A stretch of 22,808 nucleotides of DNA from an uncultured Roseburia sp. (GTDB taxonomy: Bacteria > Bacillota_A > Clostridia > Lachnospirales > Lachnospiraceae), in contig CAAEAE010000150.1 of assembly GCA_900753715.1 (NCBI GenBank), forward strand, positions 1 through 22,808, read 5' to 3'. How positions within the stretch are numbered: the first letter of the stretch is position 1; each line of letters opens with the position of its first letter. Made by a program: the position numbers and the translations under genes. The notes beneath the pieces are model-generated. The model had not been told where the DNA came from and searched no databases. It worked only from the letters and a program-made list of their open reading frames with translations. Shown here piece after piece: positions 1 through 8,421 of this stretch.

Positions 1-81
1 GCAAAACAGTTTGATGAACCGGAAGAAGAGACAGGTGCGGTAAATCAAAAAGAGGTATTTACAGAGACGAAAGAGAACTGA
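1..81 (+). CDS. C-terminal tail of an upstream gene (partial)
   Basis: Reading frame 1 is open from the first base to a TGA at 79-81 and gives 26 residues rich in Glu, Lys, Gln and Asn, ending in FTETKEN. It is a hydrophilic, acidic tail of the kind seen at the C-terminus of many membrane or regulatory proteins of polysaccharide loci, but no domain is visible and the family cannot be named. It ends one base before the promoter proposed for the glycan operon. That position suggests it belongs to the preceding gene group, although read-through into the operon cannot be excluded because no terminator hairpin is seen between the two. Confidence 0.6.
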   Translation, partial: AKQFDEPEEETGAVNQKEVFTETKEN

Positions 82-110
82 TTGCCAAATCATGTGAATA
101 GTGGTACGAT
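82..110 (+). promoter_or_regulatory. Probable extended -10 sigma-A promoter of the glycan operon
   Basis: A TTGCCA -35 box (82-87, five of six matches to TTGACA) is followed by exactly 17 bases and a TACGAT -10 box (105-110, four of six). TGG at 102-104 immediately before it supplies the extended -10 TGn element. Transcription would start near 117, leaving a leader of about 60 bases before the ATG at 178. No convincing riboswitch, attenuator hairpin or JUMPstart-like element is visible in that leader. This is a prediction from consensus only. Confidence 0.5.
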
Positions 111-165
111 ATAAAACTAGAGTGAGAAACTATAGAATTTGAGGAAAAGAAACAACCTGAGTATG

Positions 166-171
166 AGGGGG
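166..171 (+). promoter_or_regulatory. Ribosome binding site deciding the start of the first operon gene
   Basis: AGGGGG at 166-171 lies six bases before the ATG at 178. The frame is also open upstream from a TTG at 139 and an ATG at 163, but neither has a well-spaced purine-rich site. The ATG at 178 is therefore the preferred start. Confidence 0.6.
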
Positions 172-177
172 TTACTT

Positions 178-1908
178 ATGAAAAATGTTACAAAACTGTC
201 CGCAAGGCAGAAAAATTATTTAAAAACTAAGAGCACGGTAGATAGAATCCTGGGCTCAGTGGGAATGGTTGTGCTGTCGCCGGTATTTCTGGCGATAGCG
301 GTAGCTATTAAGTTAGAAGATGGCTTACGGGCACCGGTATTCTTTTCACAAAAGAGAGTCGGTGTTCATAAGTCATATTTCCAGTTATATAAGTTTCGTT
401 CCATGCGGCTTGACACTCCGCATGACATACCGACGCATCTTTTGGATAACCCGGAGCAGTATATCACAAAGGTGGGTCGTTTCTTGCGTAAATCTTCTTT
501 AGATGAACTGCCTCAGCTCTACAACATTGCAAGAGGCGATATGGCAGTCGTCGGACCAAGACCGGCACTGTGGAATCAGACAGACTTAATTGCAGAGAGA
601 GACAAATATGGTGCAAATGATGTGAAGCCGGGCCTTACCGGCTGGGCGCAGATCAATGGACGTGACGAACTCGAGATAGACGTAAAAGCAAAGCTTGACG
701 GAGAGTACGTAAGAAAAGCAGGACTTGCGATGGACATCCGGTGCGTCTTTGGTACCATTTTTTCCGTACTCCGTGGAAGCGGCGTTGTAGAAGGTGGAAC
801 AGGAACAATGGAGCGAGAAAAGAAAAATAAAAAAGTAATGATTATCACGAATCATTCTTATATGCTGTGGCAGTTCCGAAGAGAACTCATACAGATGCTG
901 ATGGAAGATGCAGAGGTCTATATCAGCACTCCATTTGTCGGCCACGAGAAAGACTTTGCCGATATGGGATGCCATATGATCGAGACTCCGGTTGACCGCC
1001 GCGGCATCAATCCGATGACAGATCTGCGTTTATATAAGCAGTACCGTGCCATGTTAAAGAAAGAAAAGCCGGACATGGTCATCACTTATTCGATTAAGCC
1101 AAATGTTTACGCCGGTTATGCGTGCAGACGCCTGCACATTCCATATTGCGTAAATGTACAGGGACTTGGCACCGCATTTGAAAAGCCGGGACTTTCCCAG
1201 GTCGTAACCATGATGTACCGCACTGCTTTAAAGGGCGCAAAGACCGTATTCTTTGAAAATGAGCGAAATGCAGCACTCTTCCGGGAAAAGAAGATCACTC
1301 CGGCAAAGCAGCAGACGATCCTTTCCGGAGCCGGCATCACTCTCGACTTCTATCAGTACGAAGCCTATCCGGAAAATGAAGCATTTCACTTCCTGTATCT
1401 GGGCCGAATCATGAAGGAAAAGGGCATGGACGAGCTCTTCTATGCCATTCGCAGGTTACACAAGGAATATGGCAAGAAAGTCGTTCTTGACATTGTCGGA
1501 TTCTTCGAAGACGAATATAAGGGTGAAGTAGAGAAGTTAGTAGAAGACGGCATCGCAGTCTTTCATGGATTCAAAGAAGACCCGAGACCGTATTATAAAG
1601 CAGCAGACTGCATCGTCCTTCCAAGTTATCATGAGGGCATGTCAAATGTCCTGCTAGAAGCAGCATCCACCGGCAGACCGGTTGTTACAAGCAAAATTCC
1701 AGGCTGTATGGAAAGCGTGGAAGACGGCACAACCGGATACCTCTGTCAGGTGAAAAATGCACATTCTCTGTACCAGAAGATGAATGAAATCTATCATAAG
1801 AGCCGCGCCGACCGAGAAGAAATGGGCAAATGCGCAAGAGATAAGATGGCAAGAGAGTTTGCGAAGGATGAAGTGGTGAAGATGACGGTGGCGAAAGTGA
1901 AGGAGTAG
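178..1908 (+). CDS. Bifunctional initiating sugar-phosphate transferase / GT4 glycosyltransferase fusion
   Basis: This 576-residue protein joins two enzymes. Residues about 20-205 are a monotopic phosphoglycosyltransferase (bacterial sugar transferase, WcaJ/PglC type). They show an N-terminal re-entrant hydrophobic segment (about 25-45), FFSQKRVG (55-62), KFRSM (72-76), the catalytic Asp-Glu of DELPQLYN (109-110), GPRP (126-129) and PGLTGWAQINGR (151-162). This part should transfer a sugar phosphate from a UDP-sugar to undecaprenyl phosphate at the cytoplasmic membrane. Residues about 218-576 are a GT-B, GT4-type glycosyltransferase with the EX7E motif at Glu486 and Glu494, and probably add the second sugar. 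A short linker containing Met211 joins the halves. Its position as first gene of the operon fits the initiating role. The gene has visibly higher G+C than the middle of the locus. Neither sugar can be named from sequence. Confidence 0.9.
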   Translation: MKNVTKLSARQKNYLKTKSTVDRILGSVGMVVLSPVFLAIAVAIKLEDGLRAPVFFSQKRVGVHKSYFQLYKFRSMRLDTPHDIPTHLLDNPEQYITKVGRFLRKSSLDELPQLYNIARGDMAVVGPRPALWNQTDLIAERDKYGANDVKPGLTGWAQINGRDELEIDVKAKLDGEYVRKAGLAMDIRCVFGTIFSVLRGSGVVEGGTGTMEREKKNKKVMIITNHSYMLWQFRRELIQMLMEDAEVYISTPFVGHEKDFADMGCHMIETPVDRRGINPMTDLRLYKQYRAMLKKEKPDMVITYSIKPNVYAGYACRRLHIPYCVNVQGLGTAFEKPGLSQVVTMMYRTALKGAKTVFFENERNAALFREKKITPAKQQTILSGAGITLDFYQYEAYPENEAFHFLYLGRIMKEKGMDELFYAIRRLHKEYGKKVVLDIVGFFEDEYKGEVEKLVEDGIAVFHGFKEDPRPYYKAADCIVLPSYHEGMSNVLLEAASTGRPVVTSKIPGCMESVEDGTTGYLCQVKNAHSLYQKMNEIYHKSRADREEMGKCARDKMAREFAKDEVVKMTVAKVKE

Positions 1909-1910
1909 AG

Positions 1911-3008
1911 ATGCAGCCAATCAGAGTATTACATATCGTAACTTATATGGGACGAGGTGGTTTGGAAACGATGCTTATGAACTACTATCGTCATATTGAC
2001 CGCACAAAGGTACAGTTTGATTTCCTCGTACACAGAGATTTTGAGGCGGATTATGATGCAGAAATCTTATCGCTTGGTGGAAAAATTCATCATGTATCCA
2101 GACTGGTACCGTGGAGTAAATCGTATCAGAACGAGCTGCGTACTTTTTTTAAGGCACACCCGGAATATCGAATCGTGCATGTACACCAGGACTGTTTGAG
2201 TTCAGTTGCCTTAAAAGTGGCGAAGGAGTGTGGAGTGCCGGTACGGATTGCTCACAGCCACAACAGCAATCAGGACAAGAATCTAAAGTATCTGATTAAG
2301 CTGCATTACATGAAGAAGATTCCTGCATTTGCAACTGCACTTTTTGCATGTGGAAAAGATGCGGGGGATTGGATGTTTGGAGGAAAACAGTATCATGTTA
2401 TGGCAAATGCGGTGGAAGTAAAGAGATACCAGTACAAACCTTCTGTTGCAGAAAAAATAAGAAATGAATGGAATATTTCTGATGAACTTTTGGTTGGACA
2501 TGTGGGAAGATTCAATCCACAAAAGAATCACACGTTTCTAATAGATATTTTCTATGAGATACAGAAAATAAATCCATCTGCCAGATTGCTTTTAGTCGGA
2601 GACGGAGATGGGAAAAAGGAAATACAAGAAAAAGCCAGAGAGCTTGGTATTGCAGATCATATCATCTTTGCGGGTGTCAGAACAGATGTAGAGGAACAGA
2701 TGCAGGCAATGGATGTATTTGTATTTCCATCTTTGTATGAAGGATTGCCGGTTACTATGGTCGAAGCACAGGCAGCAGGCCTGCCATGTATCATATCTGA
2801 CAAGGTTCCGGAAGAATGTATTATTACAACTAATCTTGTAACGACACAAAAATTGACCGATAGTCCTAAGATATGGGCAGAACATATCTTAGGGAGGGCA
2901 AAGAACACGCGAACGGATCATTACGATGAGATAAAGTCTCATGGTTATGATATTGAAGAGGCAGCAAAATGGCTGCAAAACTATTATATTGCACACAGTG
3001 GAGAATAA
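1911..3008 (+). CDS. Glycosyltransferase, GT4 family (EpsF-like)
   Basis: This is a 365-residue retaining GT-B glycosyltransferase of the GT4 family. The N-terminal half has the acceptor-side GRGGLE loop near residue 14. The C-terminal half has GHVGRF, LLVGDGDG and the nucleotide-sugar-binding EX7E motif (Glu277 and Glu285 in YEGLPVTMVEA). No signal peptide or membrane segment is seen, so it should act in the cytosol on the lipid-linked acceptor. The start lies two bases after the stop of the fusion gene, with AAGGAG inside that gene's last codons, which implies co-translation. Relatives include exopolysaccharide enzymes of the EpsF/CapM sort. Its early place in the operon suggests a reaction near the reducing end of the repeat. 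Donor and acceptor are unknown. Confidence 0.88.
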   Translation: MQPIRVLHIVTYMGRGGLETMLMNYYRHIDRTKVQFDFLVHRDFEADYDAEILSLGGKIHHVSRLVPWSKSYQNELRTFFKAHPEYRIVHVHQDCLSSVALKVAKECGVPVRIAHSHNSNQDKNLKYLIKLHYMKKIPAFATALFACGKDAGDWMFGGKQYHVMANAVEVKRYQYKPSVAEKIRNEWNISDELLVGHVGRFNPQKNHTFLIDIFYEIQKINPSARLLLVGDGDGKKEIQEKARELGIADHIIFAGVRTDVEEQMQAMDVFVFPSLYEGLPVTMVEAQAAGLPCIISDKVPEECIITTNLVTTQKLTDSPKIWAEHILGRAKNTRTDHYDEIKSHGYDIEEAAKWLQNYYIAHSGE

Positions 3009-3010
3009 GA

Positions 3011-3895
3011 ATGGCAACACTTACAGTTTTTACTCCGGCATACAACCGGGCGCATACGCTGCCAAGAACCTATGAAAGCTTACAGAAGCAATCATGTAAA
3101 GATTTCGTCTGGCTGATTGTAGATGATGGATCGAAAGATCAGACAGCAAAATTGGTAAAAGAGTGGCAGCAACAGGAAAAAACGTTTGAAATCAGATATA
3201 TCTATAAAGAAAATGGCGGGATGCATACGGCGCATAATGTAGCTTATGAAAATATCGATACTGAGCTGAATGTCTGCATCGATTCAGATGACTGTATGGC
3301 TGACGGGGCTGTGAAGAAAATCATAGATACCTGGGAAAAGGTAAGAGACAAAAACTATGCCGGATTAATCGGACTAGATGCAGACTTTAAGGGAAATATC
3401 ATAGGAAAAGGATTTCCAGAGCACCTGAAAGAGACGACACTTGGTGACTATTATGCAGCAGGAGGACAAGGGGATAAGAAACTTGTTTACCGCACAGATG
3501 TAATAAACAGTGTGCCACCGTATCCGGTATTTGAGGGAGAAAAATACGTAGGACTGGTATATAAATACACGTTAGTCGATCAAAAATACAAATTATTTGT
3601 AATGAATGAAGTATTGTGTGATGTGGAGTATCAGGCTGATGGGTCAAGCAAAACGATGTGGAAACAATACTTAAAGAATCCAAATGGATTTGCATTTCTT
3701 AGGAAGGTATCGATGCAATATCCAAAATCAACGAAAAGATTAATCGTAGACTGTATTCATTATTGTTCAAGCAGTCAGATTGCAGGAAACAGAAAATACA
3801 TAAAAGAATCGCCCAAAAAGCTATTAACTGTTTTGTGTACACCTTTTGGGTGGTCATGGACGGCATATGTGAGATATAAGGCAAAGAGGATATAG
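3011..3895 (+). CDS. Glycosyltransferase, GT2 family
   Basis: This is a 294-residue GT-A fold inverting glycosyltransferase. It has the opening FTPAYNR (residues 7-13), the nucleotide-binding VDDGS (37-41) and the metal-binding DSDD (91-94). Although an ATG exists at 2969, the ATG at 3011 is chosen. It lies just past the upstream stop, has GGAG at 3000-3003 seven bases away, and puts the GT2 strand at the very N-terminus. The C-terminal region carries PYPVFEGEKYV, matched by PFPEFEGEKFL in the gene at 19203-20087. The two proteins have the same length and belong to one GT2 subgroup. It is probably cytosolic or membrane-associated through its basic C-terminus. The sugar is unknown. Confidence 0.88.
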   Translation: MATLTVFTPAYNRAHTLPRTYESLQKQSCKDFVWLIVDDGSKDQTAKLVKEWQQQEKTFEIRYIYKENGGMHTAHNVAYENIDTELNVCIDSDDCMADGAVKKIIDTWEKVRDKNYAGLIGLDADFKGNIIGKGFPEHLKETTLGDYYAAGGQGDKKLVYRTDVINSVPPYPVFEGEKYVGLVYKYTLVDQKYKLFVMNEVLCDVEYQADGSSKTMWKQYLKNPNGFAFLRKVSMQYPKSTKRLIVDCIHYCSSSQIAGNRKYIKESPKKLLTVLCTPFGWSWTAYVRYKAKRI

Positions 3896-3905
3896 AGGAC
3901 AAAAT

Positions 3906-5000
3906 ATGTCAAATTATATTTTGATACTGGTGTGGATTGTAATATTAGGAATTGCAGCCATGTACATAAATGTGAAAAGACCAGAAGTGGTCTGTGGAGA
4001 AAAAGTAGAGCGCTATTATGTGGGGTGGGCATTTTTGATATTTGTTCCACTGATTATCTGGTGTGGATATAGAGGAAATGTAGGAGATACATCCATGTAT
4101 ATCTCTAGTTTTTATGATATGCCAAGTGATTTTGGTGGAATAGAAACTTATATGCAGGGAGTAAAAAAAGATAAGGGATTTTTCTGTTTTTCAGCGGTAA
4201 TAAAATGCCTGATTGGCAATAAGCCGGAAATTTATTTTATTATTTTGGCATTGATTCAGGCAACATTATTGATTCTTGTATACCGTAAGTATTCGCCAGA
4301 ATTTCTCTTTACTTTCTTTTTATTTATTGCATCGACGGATTATATATCCTGGATGTTCAACGGAATTAGACAATTTATGGCAGTGACCATTACCTTTGCA
4401 TGTTTTGGACTGATTCTGAAAAAGAAATATATAGTTGCTATTTTGCTAATCTTATTAGCTTCCCGGTTCCATGGTAGTGCACTGATTGTGATACCGTTTC
4501 TTTTTGTGGCGCAGGGAAAGGCATGGAATAAGAAAACTATTCTTGTTATAATGGCAACAATCGCAGCTGTTACGTTTATAGGAAGTTTTACGAACCTGTT
4601 GGATTCTGTGCTTGCAGATACACAGTATACAAATGTTGTTTCTGACTGGCAGAACTGGCAGGATGATGGAACGAATATATTCAGGGTATTGGTTTATGCA
4701 GTACCGGCGATTCTTTCATATATAGGTAAAAGATATCTGGATGAAGCAAACAATCCGTGTATTAATTTCTGCGCGAACATGTCTATTATATCGACAGCAA
4801 TCTATGTTGTGTCGATGTTTACATCTGGTATCTTTATAGGAAGACTTCCTATTTATTTTTCCCTATATAGTTACATTCTGTTGCCATGGGAGTTAAAAAA
4901 TATGTTTAATGAAAAATCAAAACAATTTATTACGGGAGCGGCTGTTCTAGGTTATCTTGGATTTTATTTTTATAGTATTATTAATATGGGAATGATATAA
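3906..5000 (+). CDS. EpsG/Wzy-like polysaccharide polymerase (membrane)
   Basis: This 364-residue polytopic membrane protein has roughly ten hydrophobic segments. It matches the EpsG family of putative polysaccharide polymerases, with YRGNVGDTSMY at residues 55-65 (the family's R-x-x-x-G-x-DT-x-x-Y pattern), NGIRQ at 151-155 after a hydrophobic segment, and RFHGS at 186-190. In Wzx/Wzy pathways such proteins join lipid-linked repeat units on the outer face of the membrane. GAGG at about 3895-3898 precedes the ATG by about seven bases. The same operon carries an ABC-type exporter (16251-17090 and 17919-19199) but no recognisable Wzx flippase, so the pairing is unusual. A ligase-like or membrane transferase role cannot be excluded, since EpsG and Wzy families are defined mainly by topology. 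Confidence 0.8.
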   Translation: MSNYILILVWIVILGIAAMYINVKRPEVVCGEKVERYYVGWAFLIFVPLIIWCGYRGNVGDTSMYISSFYDMPSDFGGIETYMQGVKKDKGFFCFSAVIKCLIGNKPEIYFIILALIQATLLILVYRKYSPEFLFTFFLFIASTDYISWMFNGIRQFMAVTITFACFGLILKKKYIVAILLILLASRFHGSALIVIPFLFVAQGKAWNKKTILVIMATIAAVTFIGSFTNLLDSVLADTQYTNVVSDWQNWQDDGTNIFRVLVYAVPAILSYIGKRYLDEANNPCINFCANMSIISTAIYVVSMFTSGIFIGRLPIYFSLYSYILLPWELKNMFNEKSKQFITGAAVLGYLGFYFYSIINMGMI

Positions 5001-5007
5001 ATGCATG

Positions 5008-5013
5008 AAAGGA
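5008..5013 (+). promoter_or_regulatory. Ribosome binding site selecting ATG 5020
   Basis: AAAGGA at 5008-5013 is six bases before the ATG at 5020. It overlaps codons of the longer frame that begins at the ATG at 5005, which has no site of its own. The shorter start is therefore preferred for the acetyltransferase gene. Confidence 0.55.
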
Positions 5014-5019
5014 ATCAAT

Positions 5020-5571
5020 ATGAATAAGCAGGAGCGAAAAGAGTGTCAGTACTCTGATTATTATAGAATGACAGGTGAAGGATACCATACAGGTTTAAGA
5101 TGTTTAAAAAACCTCTTTCTTTTTCATCATTTGGCATTTATGTATTGGTATCGAAAATGTCAGCAAAAATCAACCTTTTTTCGAAGATATATACTATATA
5201 GAATGTCTAGAAAATTTGGACTGGAGATTTCGACCAAAGCCACTATAGGAAAAGGGCTTTATTTGGGTCATCCATATAATATTACAGTAGCAGAAGGCGT
5301 ACAAATGGGACAGAATGTAAATCTGCATAAAGGGTGTACAATTGGCCGTACTAATAGAGGAAATGCAGGTGTACCGAAAATGGGAGACTGTGTATTTGTC
5401 GGAATCAATGCAACAGTAGTTGGAAATATTGAAATCGGGGATGATGTATTGATTGCACCCAATAGTTATGTCAATGTGAATGTCCCATCACATTCTATTG
5501 TGATAGGTAATCCGGCCACAATACATCACCGTGACAATGCAACAGAAGGATATGTGAACTTTCGCATATAA
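5020..5571 (+). CDS. Serine acetyltransferase-like hexapeptide O-acetyltransferase
   Basis: This 183-residue protein has a basic, helical N-terminal third (about 1-60) and a left-handed beta-helix of hexapeptide repeats (about 68-165). GHPYNITVAEG and NLHKGCTIG resemble the CysE/serine acetyltransferase family, with His at 84 and 103 as candidate catalytic or CoA-site residues. The repeats continue with VFVGINATVVGNIEIGDDV. Given its place among glycosyltransferases, it most likely moves an acetyl group from acetyl-CoA to a hydroxyl or amino group of a sugar in the glycan, not to serine; this is inference from context. It has no transmembrane helix, so modification would occur in the cytosol before export. 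Length and architecture agree with the CysE-like acetyltransferases common in Gram-positive exopolysaccharide loci. Confidence 0.82.
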   Translation: MNKQERKECQYSDYYRMTGEGYHTGLRCLKNLFLFHHLAFMYWYRKCQQKSTFFRRYILYRMSRKFGLEISTKATIGKGLYLGHPYNITVAEGVQMGQNVNLHKGCTIGRTNRGNAGVPKMGDCVFVGINATVVGNIEIGDDVLIAPNSYVNVNVPSHSIVIGNPATIHHRDNATEGYVNFRI

Positions 5572-5574
5572 CAT

Positions 5575-5579
5575 GGAGG
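5575..5579 (+). promoter_or_regulatory. Ribosome binding site selecting ATG 5585
   Basis: GGAGG at 5575-5579 precedes the ATG at 5585 by five bases. The in-frame ATG at 5573 overlaps this site and so cannot use it. The start at 5585 also gives the MIPKKIHYCW opening shared with the paralogue at 17115. Confidence 0.65.
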
Positions 5580-5584
5580 TTAGT

Positions 5585-6265
5585 ATGATACCAAAGAAAA
5601 TTCATTACTGCTGGTTTGGAAGAAAAGAACTTCCAGAGAAAGCAAAGAAATGCATCGCAAGCTGGAAAAAATATTGTCCGGACTTTGAAATTATCGAATG
5701 GAATGAAGATAATATCGATGTGTATCAGAATCAGTATACGACATATACATATGACAATAAGCGTTTTGCCTTTTTGAGTGATTATTTAAGACTCTTAATT
5801 GTTTATAAAGAGGGCGGGATTTACTTCGATGTGGATGTGGAAGTGGTTCGTCCCATTGATGAATTGCTAGAAAATCAGGCATTTTTTGGATTTGAGACAA
5901 AGGATTATATCAATACAGGCCTTGGATTTGGAGCAGAAGCCGGAAATGCAATTGTAGAAGCGATGATAAAAGAGTACGATTCGCTCTTAGATGGGACGAA
6001 GGGAACGATAGGTTGTCCTATTTTAAATACACAGGCATTAACAAAACTGGGGATGGTTCCAAATGGAGAAAAACAAAAGGTGGAAAATGCAGTGATTTAT
6101 CCGATTGAATGTTTTAATCCTTATGATGATCCAACAGGACGATTATATAAGACAAAACAAACTTATTCCATTCACTGGTATGCAAAGAGCTGGATGGATA
6201 AGAAAACTGTTATGCGAAGCAAGTTAACAAAGCCATTGCACAGGCTGTTACAAAGGAGAAGTTAG
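5585..6265 (+). CDS. Glycosyltransferase, GT32-like with DXD motif
   Basis: This is a 226-residue protein of the group called capsular polysaccharide synthesis or glycosyltransferase sugar-binding region containing DXD. It opens with MIPKKIHYCW, followed by KKCIASWKKYCPDFEIIEWN, then SDYLRL (65-70) and the metal-binding DVD at 82-84 in GGIYFDVDVE. It should transfer a sugar from a nucleotide donor in the cytosol with retention of configuration, as GT32 enzymes do. A close paralogue lies at 17115-17891, and the DXD motif occupies exactly the same residue numbers in both. The stop is immediately followed by the ATG of the next gene. Donor sugar is unknown. Confidence 0.85.
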   Translation: MIPKKIHYCWFGRKELPEKAKKCIASWKKYCPDFEIIEWNEDNIDVYQNQYTTYTYDNKRFAFLSDYLRLLIVYKEGGIYFDVDVEVVRPIDELLENQAFFGFETKDYINTGLGFGAEAGNAIVEAMIKEYDSLLDGTKGTIGCPILNTQALTKLGMVPNGEKQKVENAVIYPIECFNPYDDPTGRLYKTKQTYSIHWYAKSWMDKKTVMRSKLTKPLHRLLQRRS

Positions 6266-7252
6266 ATGATCTCATATTCCATTGCCATACGTACCTTAGG
6301 AAAAGCAGGAAAAAAGTATCAAAAATTATTAAATAGCATTACCAAATTAAATGTACAGCCAGAAAAGATTATTGTTGTTCTGCCAGAGGGATATAAACCT
6401 CCGGTAGAAAAGATTGGAACAGAATGTTTTGTATATTCTAAAAAAGGAATGATACCGCAAAGACTTTTTGCACTTCAATACATCACATCGGAATATACGC
6501 TGTTTTGTGATGATGATGTGGAATTGTCGGCTGATTTTATAGAAAAGCTGGCAGAGCCACTAAAAAGTGGAAGATATGACTGCTCGGCAGGCCCGCTTCT
6601 TGAATTCTTTCCACCAAAAGGAAAGAAGTACTTACTGGCATCTGTATTAGGCGGAGCCTGTGTGATGCTTCATGGAAAAAAGGATACATATGTAAGAATC
6701 CTGAAAACAGGAGGCTGGTCTTATAATGATTCAATAGATACTTCTTCCCATCGTATTTACAAGACGGAATCTTTACCTGGAACTTGTTTTTTTATTCGTA
6801 CTGAAGCTATGAAACACGTTCGTTTTGAAGATGAAATGTGGGCAGAAAAAAATGGTTATTCCGCATTTGAGGATCGTATTTTGTTCTACAAGTTACAAAA
6901 TAATGGACATCATAGTTGCGTGGTATCTGATGCAAAGTATTTACACAACGATGCAAAGACATCTACACAGACTTTGCGAACAGAACCGGTCTATGCGGCA
7001 GCATATAATCATTATGTTTTCTGGTACCGGCACATTTATCAATGTACATCAAATGTTTTGAATAAAGGATGGGAAAAACTCTGCATCTGGCATTATATAC
7101 AGATGCAGAAACTCTATCAGAGAGTATTGATGCGTGCCGGACGCTCGAATGCAGACTTAAATGCTGCAATGATACAAGGGTTTCAAGATGCAAAGAAATA
7201 TGTAAAAAGTACTGAATACAAGTGTATTCCATCAGCAGTGATAAAGGAATGA
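6266..7252 (+). CDS. Glycosyltransferase, GT2-like
   Basis: This 328-residue protein resembles a GT-A enzyme. It has an N-terminal SIAIRTLG strand, PEKIIVVLPEG in the position where most GT2 enzymes carry the DDGS loop, and a DDD metal site (82-84 in FCDDDVELS). A downstream FEDRIL segment offers the acidic pair commonly used as catalytic base. The N-terminal half departs from the standard PVYN...DDGS pattern of the other GT2 genes here, so it belongs to a different branch. AGGAG at 6254-6258 lies seven bases before the ATG, and the start directly abuts the upstream stop. It is predicted to be cytosolic. Function in glycan assembly is inferred from fold motifs and location; the substrate is unknown. 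Confidence 0.78.
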   Translation: MISYSIAIRTLGKAGKKYQKLLNSITKLNVQPEKIIVVLPEGYKPPVEKIGTECFVYSKKGMIPQRLFALQYITSEYTLFCDDDVELSADFIEKLAEPLKSGRYDCSAGPLLEFFPPKGKKYLLASVLGGACVMLHGKKDTYVRILKTGGWSYNDSIDTSSHRIYKTESLPGTCFFIRTEAMKHVRFEDEMWAEKNGYSAFEDRILFYKLQNNGHHSCVVSDAKYLHNDAKTSTQTLRTEPVYAAAYNHYVFWYRHIYQCTSNVLNKGWEKLCIWHYIQMQKLYQRVLMRAGRSNADLNAAMIQGFQDAKKYVKSTEYKCIPSAVIKE

Positions 7253-7254
7253 AT

Positions 7255-8421
7255 ATGAAAAAGAAACTTTTAGTAGTATTTACGGGACCAATGGAATTAG
7301 GTGGTATTGAAAAAAGCCTGATTGGTCTTTTAGATGCTATAGATTATGAACAATATAGTGTGGACCTCTTTTTATATGGGCATCATGGAAGCCTTTATTC
7401 CCAGATTAATAAAAATGTTAATATCTTACCAGAGGTTAAGGAACTGGCTTATACTAGAGAATCGCTGATGACTAAGATAAAGCATGGGGCATTTTATTCG
7501 GTCTGGAGACGAATCATAGATGGGGTTCGGCATCTTCCAAATGATGATTCCTGGAATCTGATTTTGAAACATGAGGTAAAGAAGCTTTCGGGAACGTATG
7601 ATCTGGCAATGAGTTTTTTCCTGCCGTTTGATCTGATCAGGGATCACGTAGATGCAAGATGCAAAGTAGGATGGATTCATACAGATTATTCTTCTGTGGA
7701 AGGAATCAATTATGAAGAATTGAGACAATCCTATAGTGGGTTAGACAAGATAGTAGCAGTCAGTTCGGCATGTGGAGAAACATTTACTAAACTTTTTCCC
7801 GAGCTTAGAGGAAATATGATGGAAGTAGAAAATATTCTTCCACAGTCAATTATTAGAAAAGATGCCGAGGCTTTTGACGGAGAAAACGAAATGCCGGTCA
7901 TAAAAGATGGATTTCGTCTTCTCTCGATAGGACGTTATTGCATTGCTAAAAATTTTGATAATGTGCCAGCTATTTGTTCTTGTCTGTTAAAAAAGGGATT
8001 CAAAGTAAAATGGTACATTATCGGATTTGGCGGAGATGAAGAATTGATTCGACAGAAGATAGCCGAATCAAAGATGGAAGAGTATGTCATTCTTCTTGGG
8101 AAAAAAGAGAATCCATATCCGTACATTAGGGCATGTGATCTGTATGTACAGCCAAGCAGGTATGAGGGAAAAAGCGTTACAGTCAGAGAAGCACAGATGT
8201 TTGCAAAACCGGTAGTGATTACGGCTTATCCTACATCAGGCAGTCAGTTAGAAGATGGTGTGGATGGTGTAGTTGTACCAATGGATAATGAAGGCTGTGC
8301 CGATGGCATTGCTAAACTATTAAATGATCCAAAGAAGATGCAAAGTCTTAGTGAAGCATGCAGAAGGCGGGATTACAGCAATCAAAAGGAAGTAGAGAAA
8401 TTATATGAGCTGCTTAGATAA
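7255..8421 (+). CDS. Glycosyltransferase, GT4 family
   Basis: This 388-residue GT-B glycosyltransferase has the N-terminal GPMELGGIEKSL loop typical of GT4 acceptor domains. The C-terminal donor domain shows LLSIGRYCIAKNFD and the EX7E motif at Glu304 and Glu312 (YEGKSVTVREA). The frame is open from 7222, but ATG 7255 is chosen. It follows the upstream stop by two bases, has AAAGGA six bases away, and begins with the expected first beta strand MKKKLLVVFTG. The 3' end overlaps the next gene by 17 bases. It is probably a cytosolic retaining enzyme acting in chain extension. It is only distantly similar to the other two GT4 domains in this window. Confidence 0.87.
   Translation: MKKKLLVVFTGPMELGGIEKSLIGLLDAIDYEQYSVDLFLYGHHGSLYSQINKNVNILPEVKELAYTRESLMTKIKHGAFYSVWRRIIDGVRHLPNDDSWNLILKHEVKKLSGTYDLAMSFFLPFDLIRDHVDARCKVGWIHTDYSSVEGINYEELRQSYSGLDKIVAVSSACGETFTKLFPELRGNMMEVENILPQSIIRKDAEAFDGENEMPVIKDGFRLLSIGRYCIAKNFDNVPAICSCLLKKGFKVKWYIIGFGGDEELIRQKIAESKMEEYVILLGKKENPYPYIRACDLYVQPSRYEGKSVTVREAQMFAKPVVITAYPTSGSQLEDGVDGVVVPMDNEGCADGIAKLLNDPKKMQSLSEACRRRDYSNQKEVEKLYELLR

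Noticed and set aside
586..975. Minus-strand frame of 129 codons
   Set aside because: It is antisense to the joint of the transferase fusion, with no recognisable domain and no credible ribosome binding site.
2969..3010. Longer start for the GT2 gene at 3011
   Set aside because: It would overlap the upstream gene by 40 bases. The ATG at 3011 has a better-spaced GGAG and begins directly with the conserved first strand.
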